A stretch of 64,000 nt of DNA, from NCBI GenBank assembly GCA_020890945.1, contig JAJHPK010000016.1:30157-94156 (forward strand), in the 5' to 3' direction. Source of the DNA: Nitrosomonas sp. (GTDB lineage: Bacteria > Pseudomonadota > Gammaproteobacteria > Burkholderiales > Nitrosomonadaceae). The notes under the pieces were generated by a model, which saw nothing but the letters and a program-made list of their open reading frames with translations, was not told where the DNA came from and made no database searches. The translations under genes and the position numbers were made by a program. This document shows, in pieces, positions 50,401 to 58,654 of the stretch. Each line of letters opens with the position of its first letter. Within the stretch, counting starts at the first letter, position 1.

Positions 50401-50666
50401 GCAATCAACGACATTGCCTGTCGCTGTTCACACAGTTTTTCCAATGCATTTTCAATGGCTTCTGGTGGAATATCCGGGTTCAAACGGAGCGCGACATCAC
50501 GGACTCGGTCAACCAAGATCACATCACGTTTTCTGGCACGGTTTGAGCCGTCGTTCAAATCCTTCGCATTGACCGTATGGCAATTAAGCACGTCAAAACC
50601 ATGTCGATGCTGGAGCCTCTGCACCAAGGCTTGCTCGATCTGGTGTTCGGAAATGAAGTTGGGCAT
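47434..50666 (-). pseudogene. hsdR: Type I restriction endonuclease HsdR, inactivated
   Basis: Two frames together cover a full-length HsdR (about 1080 residues). The first (50666 to near 49020) ends after '[10 protein letters not shown]'. The protein resumes in another frame at 49032 with '[16 protein letters not shown]', consistent with loss of one base. Catalytic sites are also changed. The nuclease 'IELK' is 'IALK' near residue 161. The Walker A 'GSGKS' is 'GSDKD' near 308. The 'DEAH' box is 'AKVH' near 405. It lies downstream of a Tn3-derived insertion that separates it from hsdM-hsdS. Confidence 0.93.
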
Positions 50667-50715
50667 TTGGTTCTTTATCCGAGTTTGTTTTGCCTTAACT
50701 TAATTGTTGCCTAAG

Positions 50716-50739
50716 TTAAGGGAAAGTGATTTCCCTTAA
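50716..50739. repeat. Perfect hairpin upstream of hsdR at the transposon junction
   Basis: TTAAGGGAAA and TTTCCCTTAA pair perfectly around GTGA. The hairpin lies about 50 bases before the hsdR ATG, in its leader, and its last bases are part of the TAATT target duplication of the adjacent Tn3-derived element. Confidence 0.6.
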
Positions 50740-50741
50740 TT

Positions 50742-50884
50742 GGGGTAAAACAAGCAGTCGTGTTACCAGCCGCCATCTTGGCTACGGCAAATCAAGTGAG
50801 CATTCATATCAAGCTCAAAACGCCCATACGCGTTGATATGTTCCCATATCAAAGGTGTCAGCGCAACATAATCGCGTAATGTAT
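50742..50884 (+). repeat. Left terminal inverted repeat of the Tn3-derived element
   Basis: About 143 bp, complementary to 54765-54907 with roughly 85-90% identity by eye. It includes the canonical ~38-bp Tn3-type end starting GGGG plus the last ~40 codons of tnpA. Confidence 0.85.
50763..50884 (-). pseudogene. tnpA 3' tail at left end of Tn3-derived element
   Basis: It reads 'LRDYVALTPLIWEHINAYGR' then 'FELDMNAHL', the very C-terminus of a Tn3-family transposase. The frame extends upstream to 51005 without transposase similarity. It is homologous to the tail at 54765-54867. Confidence 0.8.
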
Positions 50885-51090
50885 AATTACATCTATCGAG
50901 TCTGACCCCTTTGATTCCATGATTGACCACCCTGAACCAATCGCACCGCTTCCAATTTGTATTCCAATGTATATATGATGTTCTTTTGACCTTTTCTGCT
51001 TTCATCTCTTCGTCTCCTTAACTTGCAAGTGTAACCTTAGTTAAGAAGTACGTTTTTACAGGGCAAAGTCATGTTTAAAGAACTGAATTT

Positions 51091-53634
51091 CTAGAGATGT
51101 TCACAAGTTGCCCCAATGCATCCAAGATTATTAAAATCGTATAGTTTTGAATGTCCGAGCTTTCCCGTGGGGTACGTCACTCTTTTTTGCAAAAAGAAGG
51201 TCACTGAATGAGCACCATATAAACCCGAAGGAATTGTGAATTCCTTCAATATAACATATGCATTTCCATGTATTTTAGGCTTGAATGCTGCTAATCGATC
51301 ACCGCCTACGATTTTTGGATGGTCCTTATACAGCTTTGCTTTTTCTGTTGCCCACAATTCGATATCGTCTTTACGCAGCGGTCGAAGAATTCCTTTGGCA
51401 AGAGCATCATTTATACCAGCCTGGCCAGCTTTGGGCATTGAGGCGTCGAGATGCTTTTCAGGTGGATTATTCTTAGATGTATGTAACCTAACAGAACTAG
51501 GCAGGGTTTCTCCAATTTGTAACTCACCATTTTTTGCGACATAAACAAGATCAGCAGATTTTCCAAAAACAATATTAGATAATGAATTGATTTCTGAAGC
51601 ATTATCCTCTTTCACATAAGCGTATCCACATGAAAAACCTTCTTGATATGAACTGTTGACTACTGGCATATTGTCTGCAATACCAGAAATTCTTTGGGCA
51701 TGATACCCGGTCACGAATACGCCTAATATCACAGTTCCACTTGTCCATTTTATATTCCACACAGATGGTTCATAGGCTCCCAGTAAAAGCGCTACGGGAA
51801 TATTGGGTGAATTTACCACTACCTCAAACTGAGTTGCAGTATGGCCGCTTTGGTCTATTTGGTAATCTGTTTCCTTTCCTCTATACGCCCCACCGGCATA
51901 AATCATAAAATTCTTAGGAAAAGAACTGGTATCCAGCTTGCAAGAAGCTTTTCTGACTGTTGTTGTAGATTCAACCTTTACAGGAGCCTGATTGGAGGGA
52001 GATTGTTCTGCTCGAAGTTGTGCTGCTCTAAGGGAAGTTTCCCAGATTCCAGTTAGATCATCAAGATTCTTGCCCGTTTTGATATCAACAAAATGCATTT
52101 TTTTCACAATACTACGCACCTCATCGTTCTCACTTTCTTTCATTTGTTTGTATGCAGATGAAAAAAATGGTGTGGTGAGTGTATTTTGGGATATCTTAAT
52201 GACATTTGAGTGCAAACTTTTCAAGATATTTAATATGAGAATTGCAGTTTCTCTATCTTGTTGCTTAAGCAAAGCTTCCAACATCTGACTAATTTTCAGC
52301 CAATAAGAAATATCGTCTTGTATTATTGTTGCACCGGCATTTATGAGAATCTGAGCAATATGATATTTATTTTCTAATAGAGACGATCCAAGTGCGGTTT
52401 CCTTAAACCCTCCTCTACCTTGACCTGCTATTAAATTAACATCTGCGCGATGTTTGATAAGCAGCTTAACCACATCTGCATAGCCGTTTTCAGCAGCAAT
52501 CATCAAGCCAGTTTTTCCAACCCCCATTTGTTGGGCATTGATATGCGCACCTTGCTTAATCATAAATTCGATGACTTGTAACAAGTCTGGATATCTCAGC
52601 GGATCTTTCCCTGCCAGCAAAGGAATAACTGGGTAATTAGGAGCATTAGTTTCATTGGGATCTGCCCCAAGCTCAATCAATAATTTAATATTTTCATAGT
52701 CAACACGTGACAATGCAGTAAATAGCAGCGTGGCTTTCTGTCCTGATTTAATGTTCGGATCAATTTTACTTTTGTCTATTAAGTCGGATAACCCAATTTC
52801 AGGGTTAGTCAACAGATGTAATGCAACTGTTGTATTTTGACCTGGGATTAAAACATTTGGGTTCGCGCCTTGATTTAACAGAATTCTAACCTGAGACCAT
52901 TGCGCTCTTGCCGCCAGAAGTGATAGTGCCGTTTCTTTGTTCCGGTTCTCTAAGTCAATGTTAATACCATGCTTAATCCCTAAATCTATAATCCGGATAT
53001 TTCCTATAAGTGCCGCTTTGTGAATTAAACCATTTCCTCCTCTATCAGTCGCATTAACATTGGCATTATTTTCTATCAATACATTGACGTTTTGTTCATT
53101 GCCTTTGGAGGCTGCAATTAGTAATGGTGTTTCTCCTTGCGCATTGGCTTTATTGATATCCACCCCCTTTTCAATAAGTCGCTGTAGCACATCCGGTTTA
53201 ACATAGTCCATAATCAAATGAGCAATATTATTTTTATTTGTGTCTAGACTATTAACATCTGCCTTATTTTGAACAAGTATTTCAAATGTCTCTAAAGCAG
53301 GATCTTCATGCGCCCTTACACTTAAATGAATAGGGAGCCTACCAGCGTTGTTTCTCCTATTAATATCCGCACCTAGCGCTAGGAGCCTGTTGATAATTTT
53401 TGTTTTATCGGAGGAATTCTTTGAGGTAACTGCCAAATGAAGGAGTGTTTCACCATTACTGGTCACAGGGTAGTTGATTTCTTCGCTGGTCAGCCTATCC
53501 AGCAAATTTATTGTACGTTCAGCCGAGCTGGAACGTATCGCATCTAATAGTGTGGGGTCATCGGCCCTAATTGCAGACACTGACTGCGACGACAAAAGTA
53601 GTAGAAGAAAAATATATTTGACTATGTGTGGCAT
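51091..53634 (-). CDS. Large secreted ankyrin-repeat protein with unknown C-terminal domain
   Basis: A 847-residue product is expected from the ATG at 53632-53634, which has GGAG 7 bases upstream. The signal peptide ends 'SSQSVSA', so the protein is exported. About ten ankyrin repeats span residues 30-440, for example 'NAQGETPLLIAASKGNEQNV' and 'GKTGLMIAAENGYADVVKLL'. A helical linker follows, then a ~250-residue domain with 'MIYAGGAYRGKETDYQID' and 'WTSGTVILGVFVTGYHAQR', which I cannot name. It is the only intact gene in the Tn3-derived element. It probably acts by protein binding outside the cytoplasm; the role is unknown. Confidence 0.88.
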   Translation of the reverse strand: MPHIVKYIFLLLLLSSQSVSAIRADDPTLLDAIRSSSAERTINLLDRLTSEEINYPVTSNGETLLHLAVTSKNSSDKTKIINRLLALGADINRRNNAGRLPIHLSVRAHEDPALETFEILVQNKADVNSLDTNKNNIAHLIMDYVKPDVLQRLIEKGVDINKANAQGETPLLIAASKGNEQNVNVLIENNANVNATDRGGNGLIHKAALIGNIRIIDLGIKHGINIDLENRNKETALSLLAARAQWSQVRILLNQGANPNVLIPGQNTTVALHLLTNPEIGLSDLIDKSKIDPNIKSGQKATLLFTALSRVDYENIKLLIELGADPNETNAPNYPVIPLLAGKDPLRYPDLLQVIEFMIKQGAHINAQQMGVGKTGLMIAAENGYADVVKLLIKHRADVNLIAGQGRGGFKETALGSSLLENKYHIAQILINAGATIIQDDISYWLKISQMLEALLKQQDRETAILILNILKSLHSNVIKISQNTLTTPFFSSAYKQMKESENDEVRSIVKKMHFVDIKTGKNLDDLTGIWETSLRAAQLRAEQSPSNQAPVKVESTTTVRKASCKLDTSSFPKNFMIYAGGAYRGKETDYQIDQSGHTATQFEVVVNSPNIPVALLLGAYEPSVWNIKWTSGTVILGVFVTGYHAQRISGIADNMPVVNSSYQEGFSCGYAYVKEDNASEINSLSNIVFGKSADLVYVAKNGELQIGETLPSSVRLHTSKNNPPEKHLDASMPKAGQAGINDALAKGILRPLRKDDIELWATEKAKLYKDHPKIVGGDRLAAFKPKIHGNAYVILKEFTIPSGLYGAHSVTFFLQKRVTYPTGKLGHSKLYDFNNLGCIGATCEHL

Positions 53635-54015
53635 CAGTAATCTCCAGTAATAAGAGCAATTATTCATTTGTTTGGATAAAAACACGGCGGATGATATTAA
53701 GGAAATTCTGATTAAGTTATTTATTTCAGTTTTGTCGACAAAGCCATCGGCAAAAATGAGGTCACATCTAGATATAGTACATCAACAAAATTGGCCTTTT
53801 TACAGTGCAACCAGAATTTGATTCTACATTTTATACGTACATGAATTAGCGCGTTACCATTGGCGCGTGATTCGACGAAAGTCCTGCCGCATGATGCATT
53901 GCGTTGCAATGCCTATTATCTGTTTCTTAAAACCGCAATAAGAAAGGGAAAAAGCGACTTATTTGGAATATAGTATATATATATCGTTCAAAAACGAACT
54001 GTTATACAAACGAGC
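53635..54015. other. Intergenic region inside the Tn3-derived element
   Basis: About 380 AT-rich bases between the divergent ankyrin gene and tnpA remnant. It includes a TATATATATA stretch near 53975 and a small GTTCAAAAACGAAC hairpin at 53985-53999. I see no resolvase gene or clear resolution site. Confidence 0.4.
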
Positions 54016-54867
54016 ATGAGAGCACATTTTTTTGTCCTACTGATCTATGCGAGTTCTCTCCGATTGAAAATTGGTGCTTGGTGTATACATTCGCAACTTA
54101 AATCGCCGTCCTCATCGGAAGTGGCCTCAATGATCGAAGGAGTGATTCATCATTGCACTGAAATGGAAATTGATCGTCAATATGTCGATTCTCACCGCCA
54201 AAGAACGGTTGTTTTTGCTTTTTGTCGTTTATTGGGTTTTCAATTATTACCTAGGCTGAAAGCCATTCACTCACAAAAACTAAGTCGGCCAGATGTCGGT
54301 ATGGCAGATGCGTATCCTAATCTACAACTGATTTTAACGAAACCGATTGATTGGGATTGCATACGGCAGCAATATGATCAAATGGTTAAATACACAACGG
54401 CTCTGCGACTTCGAACAGCGAAAACAGAAGCTATCTTACGGCGCTTTACTCGAAAAAACATCCAGCATCCGACTTACAAGGCATTTGCTGAATTAGGCAA
54501 AGCGATTAAAACTATCTTTCTATGCTGCCACCTGCACGACGAATCCATGCGCCGTGAAATCCACGAAGGTCTAAATGTGGTTGAGCAATGGAATGGCGCA
54601 ACTGATTTTGTGTTCTTTGCTCGAAGAGGTGAAATGTCAAGCAACCGCCGGGAAGATCACGAAATCAGTATGCTTGCCTTACATCTCATTCAAAACTGTA
54701 TGGTTTACATTAACACGTTGATGATCCAAAGAGTGTTAGCGTAGCCACACTGGCAAGTCAAAATGACATTACGCGATTATGTTGCGCTGACACCTTTGAT
54801 ATGGGAACGTATCAACCCGTATGGGCGTTTTGATCTTGATGTGAATACTCGACTTGACTTGCCGTAG
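54016..54867 (+). pseudogene. tnpA: Tn3-family transposase TnpA, C-terminal remnant
   Basis: The 242-codon frame reads '[20 protein letters not shown]', '[20 protein letters not shown]', '[16 protein letters not shown]' and '[18 protein letters not shown]', the conserved C-terminal half of Tn3-family transposases. An in-frame TAG at 54742-54744 stops it; the frame then continues to the natural end at 54867 ('TPLIWERINPYGRFDLD'). Family members have Glu where the stop lies, so one G-to-T change suffices. The N-terminal half and first catalytic Asp are missing. Confidence 0.9.
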
Positions 54868-54907
54868 CCAAGATGGCGGCTGGTGACAAGATTACTTGTT
54901 TTACCCT
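54765..54907 (-). repeat. Right terminal inverted repeat of the Tn3-derived element
   Basis: Inverted counterpart of 50742-50884. The outermost base is T where a C would complete the GGGG end, and the TAATT duplication follows at once. Confidence 0.85.
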
Positions 54908-55107
54908 TAATTAGTGAACATGCTTAAGTAACGATCAAACACGTAAGCGCGTCCTCTTTGCTGTCTTCCAGCAAACCAGCTCGGCAATGTTATGTTTTTT
55001 GATAAACCGATCGGTTGGTCAGCTGCTAAACAAAATAGATCTATTCGATTAACTTTCTTAAGTTGGTCGAAATGACGATTGGCTCCGAATCGTCTTCTGT
55101 AACAAAG

Positions 55108-56406
55108 TCAGGTATTGATCGCTTCTTCCATACCAGACGGGAACTGGATATTAAGATGCTCGACAGAAAGCTTGCCGGAGATGAGGCGAGGAAGGAGCAT
55201 AGCTCGCATTTTGCCAAGCTGTATATTGGCTTTCCCTAGCATATCAGCTTCCGCATACAACGGTTCAACAATTTGCGCAAATTTGTTTTGTAATGGTATT
55301 GGGGAAATCAGGATTTTCTGCTGCAGGATTAAGTCTGGCTTCAAATGTAAGACGTTTGCGCCATTGGCAAATTCTTTGATGAAATTGGCAAAACCTGAAT
55401 ACCTCATGTAAGCATATAAAAAAGTCTTGTGAACATTTTTGGGTATCAGCTTTACGGTATCAAGAGAGATGACAGCGCCTTTTTCACCTAAAGCAGGTAT
55501 GCGAGCAACTTGGCCAATAACTGCTCGGTCTTGCGTCATATCCGTTACGGCCATCACAACATCATTCTGATAGACCACCTGCTCTGGTTTGAATTGTCCT
55601 GAATAATATTTCAGTCCATCTTCACGATAGCCACCGCCACGATTAAAGGATTTGAGGTTGATAAAAGGCATGTGTCCTGTATCGTCCGTTAGCTCCTCGG
55701 CAGCATAGGATCTGCCTTTGGCTAAATTAAAAAACTTCGATGCTTCGTCAAAACGCCATTCTTCTGGCATTCCTTTGACGATCCTTGCTTTCTCATGCTC
55801 CGGAAAGCGCAGACGCACAAACCATTCGCGGTAGATTTCCTCGACCATTTTTTCCAGCAACGCAATGCGCCGCTGATTGTTGTCGATCAGTTCGTCGTAG
55901 GCGGAAAGAATTGCTGCTATGTTTCTCTGAGCTTGCGCTTTCGGTAAATAGATCGGGATTTTTTTAAGATCCCGAATGGGTATCTGCCGTTGGGCAGAGC
56001 CAGAGGCAAAATTTAAGATATAGTTCTGTAAGCTATTGGATGTGATGTAATAAAAAAGATATTTTGCATAAATATCCTTATTATCTGCTCGTAAAATTAA
56101 CATCTGAGCATTAATCAATCCTTTGTCGTTGCTCGTAACAAATGCCGCATCGCCAATACCGTTTCCTCTTGTTGTAAGAAGAATATCATTTCGAGCAATT
56201 CTTCCTTTTTTGATGTCTCGATATTTTTGTTCGGTAATGAAATTAACCGCCTCTTTGTTAATGGTTCCTCTGTTTATTGATTCGCCATTAAGAAACATAA
56301 TGCCGGAATCAACATACTCTTCGCGTTTTGGATAACGAGCTGACCGGTCACCATCGATAAATTGGGTATTGGTTTCTCCTATAATTATTGGATGGCTTTG
56401 ATTCAT
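55108..56406 (-). CDS. hsdS: Type I restriction-modification specificity subunit
   Basis: The 432-residue DNA-recognition subunit has two target recognition domains. The first is around 'FIDGDRSARYPKREEYVD' to 'ASGSAQRQIPIRDLKKIPIY'; the second runs from about residue 220 ('KGMPEEWRF') to 'QNKFAQIV'. Conserved helical spacers follow each ('LSAYDELIDNNQRRIALLEK' and 'LGKANIQLGKMRAMLLPRLI'). The frame is intact. Its ATG overlaps the stop of the upstream HsdM C-terminal frame as ATGA. The N-terminus is slightly short compared with usual HsdS, and the Tn3-derived element lies 200 bases downstream. Confidence 0.92.
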   Translation of the reverse strand: MNQSHPIIIGETNTQFIDGDRSARYPKREEYVDSGIMFLNGESINRGTINKEAVNFITEQKYRDIKKGRIARNDILLTTRGNGIGDAAFVTSNDKGLINAQMLILRADNKDIYAKYLFYYITSNSLQNYILNFASGSAQRQIPIRDLKKIPIYLPKAQAQRNIAAILSAYDELIDNNQRRIALLEKMVEEIYREWFVRLRFPEHEKARIVKGMPEEWRFDEASKFFNLAKGRSYAAEELTDDTGHMPFINLKSFNRGGGYREDGLKYYSGQFKPEQVVYQNDVVMAVTDMTQDRAVIGQVARIPALGEKGAVISLDTVKLIPKNVHKTFLYAYMRYSGFANFIKEFANGANVLHLKPDLILQQKILISPIPLQNKFAQIVEPLYAEADMLGKANIQLGKMRAMLLPRLISGKLSVEHLNIQFPSGMEEAINT

Positions 56407-57113
56407 AGATTATTCTCAGTCATCTGACGAAGATTATGGGTAATGATTGATTCCAGTCCTTGCGCATTTTCGTTTAATTGCGCAAACTCATTATTCAGCG
56501 CCAGCAACTCCGCAACAAACTCCTCCTCACTCTTGCCATCTTCCTCGATCACCACGCCGACATACCGCCCTGGATTCAGCGAATAATCCTGCTCTTTGAT
56601 TTCCTCGAGGGCAGCTAGTTTGCAAAGGCCGATGACATCTTCGTATTCAGCATTGGGGAAGCGTTCTTGCAGCCAGTGGATATGCTGAAAGTAAATTTCC
56701 GCATTATTCACATCTTGGTGCAGTTCTTCCAGTGCGGATTTGAGTGCTTTTGTCCTACGATCAGTTGAAGTGCGCGTGCCTTCTCGAAGCGCTTGTCCGC
56801 TTTGCTGTTTTTCGTGCTGACACAAGGTCTTATCCAAGCGCTTCAAGTCTTCATGCAGCGTGGTAAAAAAAGGATCAAATGCATTGTACAATTGGCGTTG
56901 CGATTGATTCTTGGCGCTAATGGAAGATTTTTCTTTCCCATTCGGAACGACCAAGCTGTTTTGTCGTAAATAGTGCTGGTAGCGTACCTTGAGCTTGTTC
57001 AATTCTGACCAATGCTGCAATAGTTGATTCACCGCTTGTTTTCCGTTCGCATCGTTCGGCGTATCGAGAAATTGTGCGTAGACAGATTCGATCTTTTCGT
57101 TGTTTTCGATCAA
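56403..57113 (-). CDS. hsdM: Detached C-terminal domain of HsdM
   Basis: The 236-residue, largely helical frame begins at a TTG that overlaps the end of the hsdM catalytic frame. Its last part, 'YSLNPGRYVGVVIEEDGKSE' followed by 'EEFVAELLALNNEFAQLNE', is the standard C-terminus of HsdM. With the 461-residue frame before it, the total is about 697 residues, a normal HsdM length. A single missing base near 57118 explains the split. Coupled translation (TTGA overlap) could still yield two pieces that assemble. Confidence 0.85.
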   Translation of the reverse strand: MIENNEKIESVYAQFLDTPNDANGKQAVNQLLQHWSELNKLKVRYQHYLRQNSLVVPNGKEKSSISAKNQSQRQLYNAFDPFFTTLHEDLKRLDKTLCQHEKQQSGQALREGTRTSTDRRTKALKSALEELHQDVNNAEIYFQHIHWLQERFPNAEYEDVIGLCKLAALEEIKEQDYSLNPGRYVGVVIEEDGKSEEEFVAELLALNNEFAQLNENAQGLESIITHNLRQMTENNL

Positions 57114-58495
57114 CTGCTCAATACCGTAGCAAAGTAGCGATCGACAAGCTGCACAAATTTCTCTCGTCGGCCTTTATGCAGATGGCTGATGATAGCGATG
57201 TTCTGGATCTGTTCTTCGCTAAATACACGGTGGGTGCGGTCGATCTGGGTAAAAATGTTGCGCGCATCGATGAACAAAATCCTGTCGTCACTCTTGGCTT
57301 TGTCGAAAAACCACAGTGTGGCGGGCAGTGAGACGGTGTAGAACATATTCGACGGCAGCGTTAGCATGGCGTAGATCAGCTTTTGTTCGATCAACTTTTT
57401 GCGGATGTCGGCTTCGGAGTGGCGTGCATCGGAAGCGGAATTTGCCATGACCAATGCGGCGCGGCCTTGCGGTTTGAGCGAGGTAGCGAACAGGTTGATC
57501 CACAGGTAGTTGCCGTTCGGCACGGTTTCCTTGTCTTTGTCGGCTTTTTTTACTTTTGATTTGTTTCGTGGGATGCCATAGGTATTGAAGCGTTTGTCCT
57601 TTTCCACGCAGGAAAGACTCACATCATCAACATTGAACGGCGGATTGGCGAGCACGTAATCGAATGCACCGAAGCTGTTATGTGGATCTTCATAGTAGGT
57701 GTTGCCCTGTTTGATTTCGCCGCGTAAACAGTTGACCGCAAGATTCATCTTGGCAAGCTTGACGGTATCCTGGGTTTTTTCTTGGCCGCATACATACACG
57801 TCGTTATTCGCGCCTTTCAATTTCTCACGCTGTGCTCCGATGAACTGGGCGGATTGCACGAACATGCCACCAGAGCCGCAAGCGGGATCGAATACCTTGC
57901 CGCCATGCGGTTCGATGATTTCGACCATTAGCCGCACCACCGAACGCGGCGTGAAGAATTCGCCGCCTTTCTGGCCTTCGCTGCGCGCGAATTCGGACAA
58001 GAAGTATTCGTAAATCTGCCCGAACAGGTCACCTGTCGTGTTGAAAGGAATATCCGCGAATGTTCTCAGCAATTGTTGCGGAATGGTTTTGTCAGTGCGC
58101 GTCAGCGCGGCATATTCATCCTTCGGCAGCACCCCTTCGAGCTCCGGTTTGTATTCTTCAATCACCTTCATCGCTTCCTTAAGCGCTTTGGCGATGTCCT
58201 TTTCTTCCGACAAATTCAGCAGATAATCGTAGCGTGCGTAATCGGGCAGGTAGAAACCACAGTGCTTGATGGCGATTTCAGAAATTGATTTCTCGCATCG
58301 GGTACCCTGCAATTGCTGATATTCGGCGAGAATGGCTTTTTCGTGACGGCGGTAGTTGTTGTCGGCAAATTTGAGGAAAATCAGTCCCAATACTGGTGTC
58401 GCATACTCGCTCGACTTCAAATCGGAATTTGCACGCAGGTTATCGGCGGCACTCCACAGATCGGCCTCGAGTTTTTTCAGTTGATCCTTGTTCAT
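57110..58495 (-). CDS. hsdM: HsdM methyltransferase, N-terminal and catalytic part
   Basis: The 461-residue frame has the HsdM N-terminal helical domain ('LEADLWSAADNLRANSDLKS') and an N6-adenine methyltransferase domain. SAM motif I 'VFDPACGSGGMFVQSA' lies near residue 203 and catalytic motif IV 'YVLANPPFNVDD' near 281. Both motifs are intact. It ends early with 'RYFATVLSS', where the family continues into the C-terminal domain encoded by the next frame. It is first in the operon hsdM-hsdS-(insertion)-hsdR. Confidence 0.92.
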   Translation of the reverse strand: MNKDQLKKLEADLWSAADNLRANSDLKSSEYATPVLGLIFLKFADNNYRRHEKAILAEYQQLQGTRCEKSISEIAIKHCGFYLPDYARYDYLLNLSEEKDIAKALKEAMKVIEEYKPELEGVLPKDEYAALTRTDKTIPQQLLRTFADIPFNTTGDLFGQIYEYFLSEFARSEGQKGGEFFTPRSVVRLMVEIIEPHGGKVFDPACGSGGMFVQSAQFIGAQREKLKGANNDVYVCGQEKTQDTVKLAKMNLAVNCLRGEIKQGNTYYEDPHNSFGAFDYVLANPPFNVDDVSLSCVEKDKRFNTYGIPRNKSKVKKADKDKETVPNGNYLWINLFATSLKPQGRAALVMANSASDARHSEADIRKKLIEQKLIYAMLTLPSNMFYTVSLPATLWFFDKAKSDDRILFIDARNIFTQIDRTHRVFSEEQIQNIAIISHLHKGRREKFVQLVDRYFATVLSS

Positions 58496-58654
58496 GAGCT
58501 ATTGGGGGTGTTTCAGAATCTTTTTTGCTGATTATTGCAGATTTTAATGCTACTTTTATATTTTTTGCCCGTAAGTTCTGCGTCATCGCATTGAGCAATC
58601 TATTAATATCTACTTTTGTATTCTGTTGTGCAATAGCTGATTTGTTTAATTACT

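Larger units (their letters stand above)
50742..54907. mobile_element. Tn3-derived element with ankyrin-repeat cargo
   Basis: The 4166-bp unit begins GGGGTAAAACAAGCAGTC (left) and ends with its inverted copy (right, one terminal base changed). It is flanked on both sides by TAATT (50737-50741 and 54908-54912), a 5-bp duplication as expected for Tn3-family transposition. Both ends carry the 3' tail of a Tn3-type tnpA facing outward. Inside are an ankyrin-repeat gene and no intact transposase or resolvase. It would need a transposase in trans. Confidence 0.88.

Noticed and set aside
50885-51005. N-terminal extension of the left tnpA-tail frame
   Set aside because: It has no transposase similarity and seems to be read-through of unrelated DNA beyond the inverted repeat.
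55005-55016. 12-bp palindrome AACCGATCGGTT downstream of hsdS
   Set aside because: A single perfect palindrome of this length with no promoter context is weak evidence for an operator.
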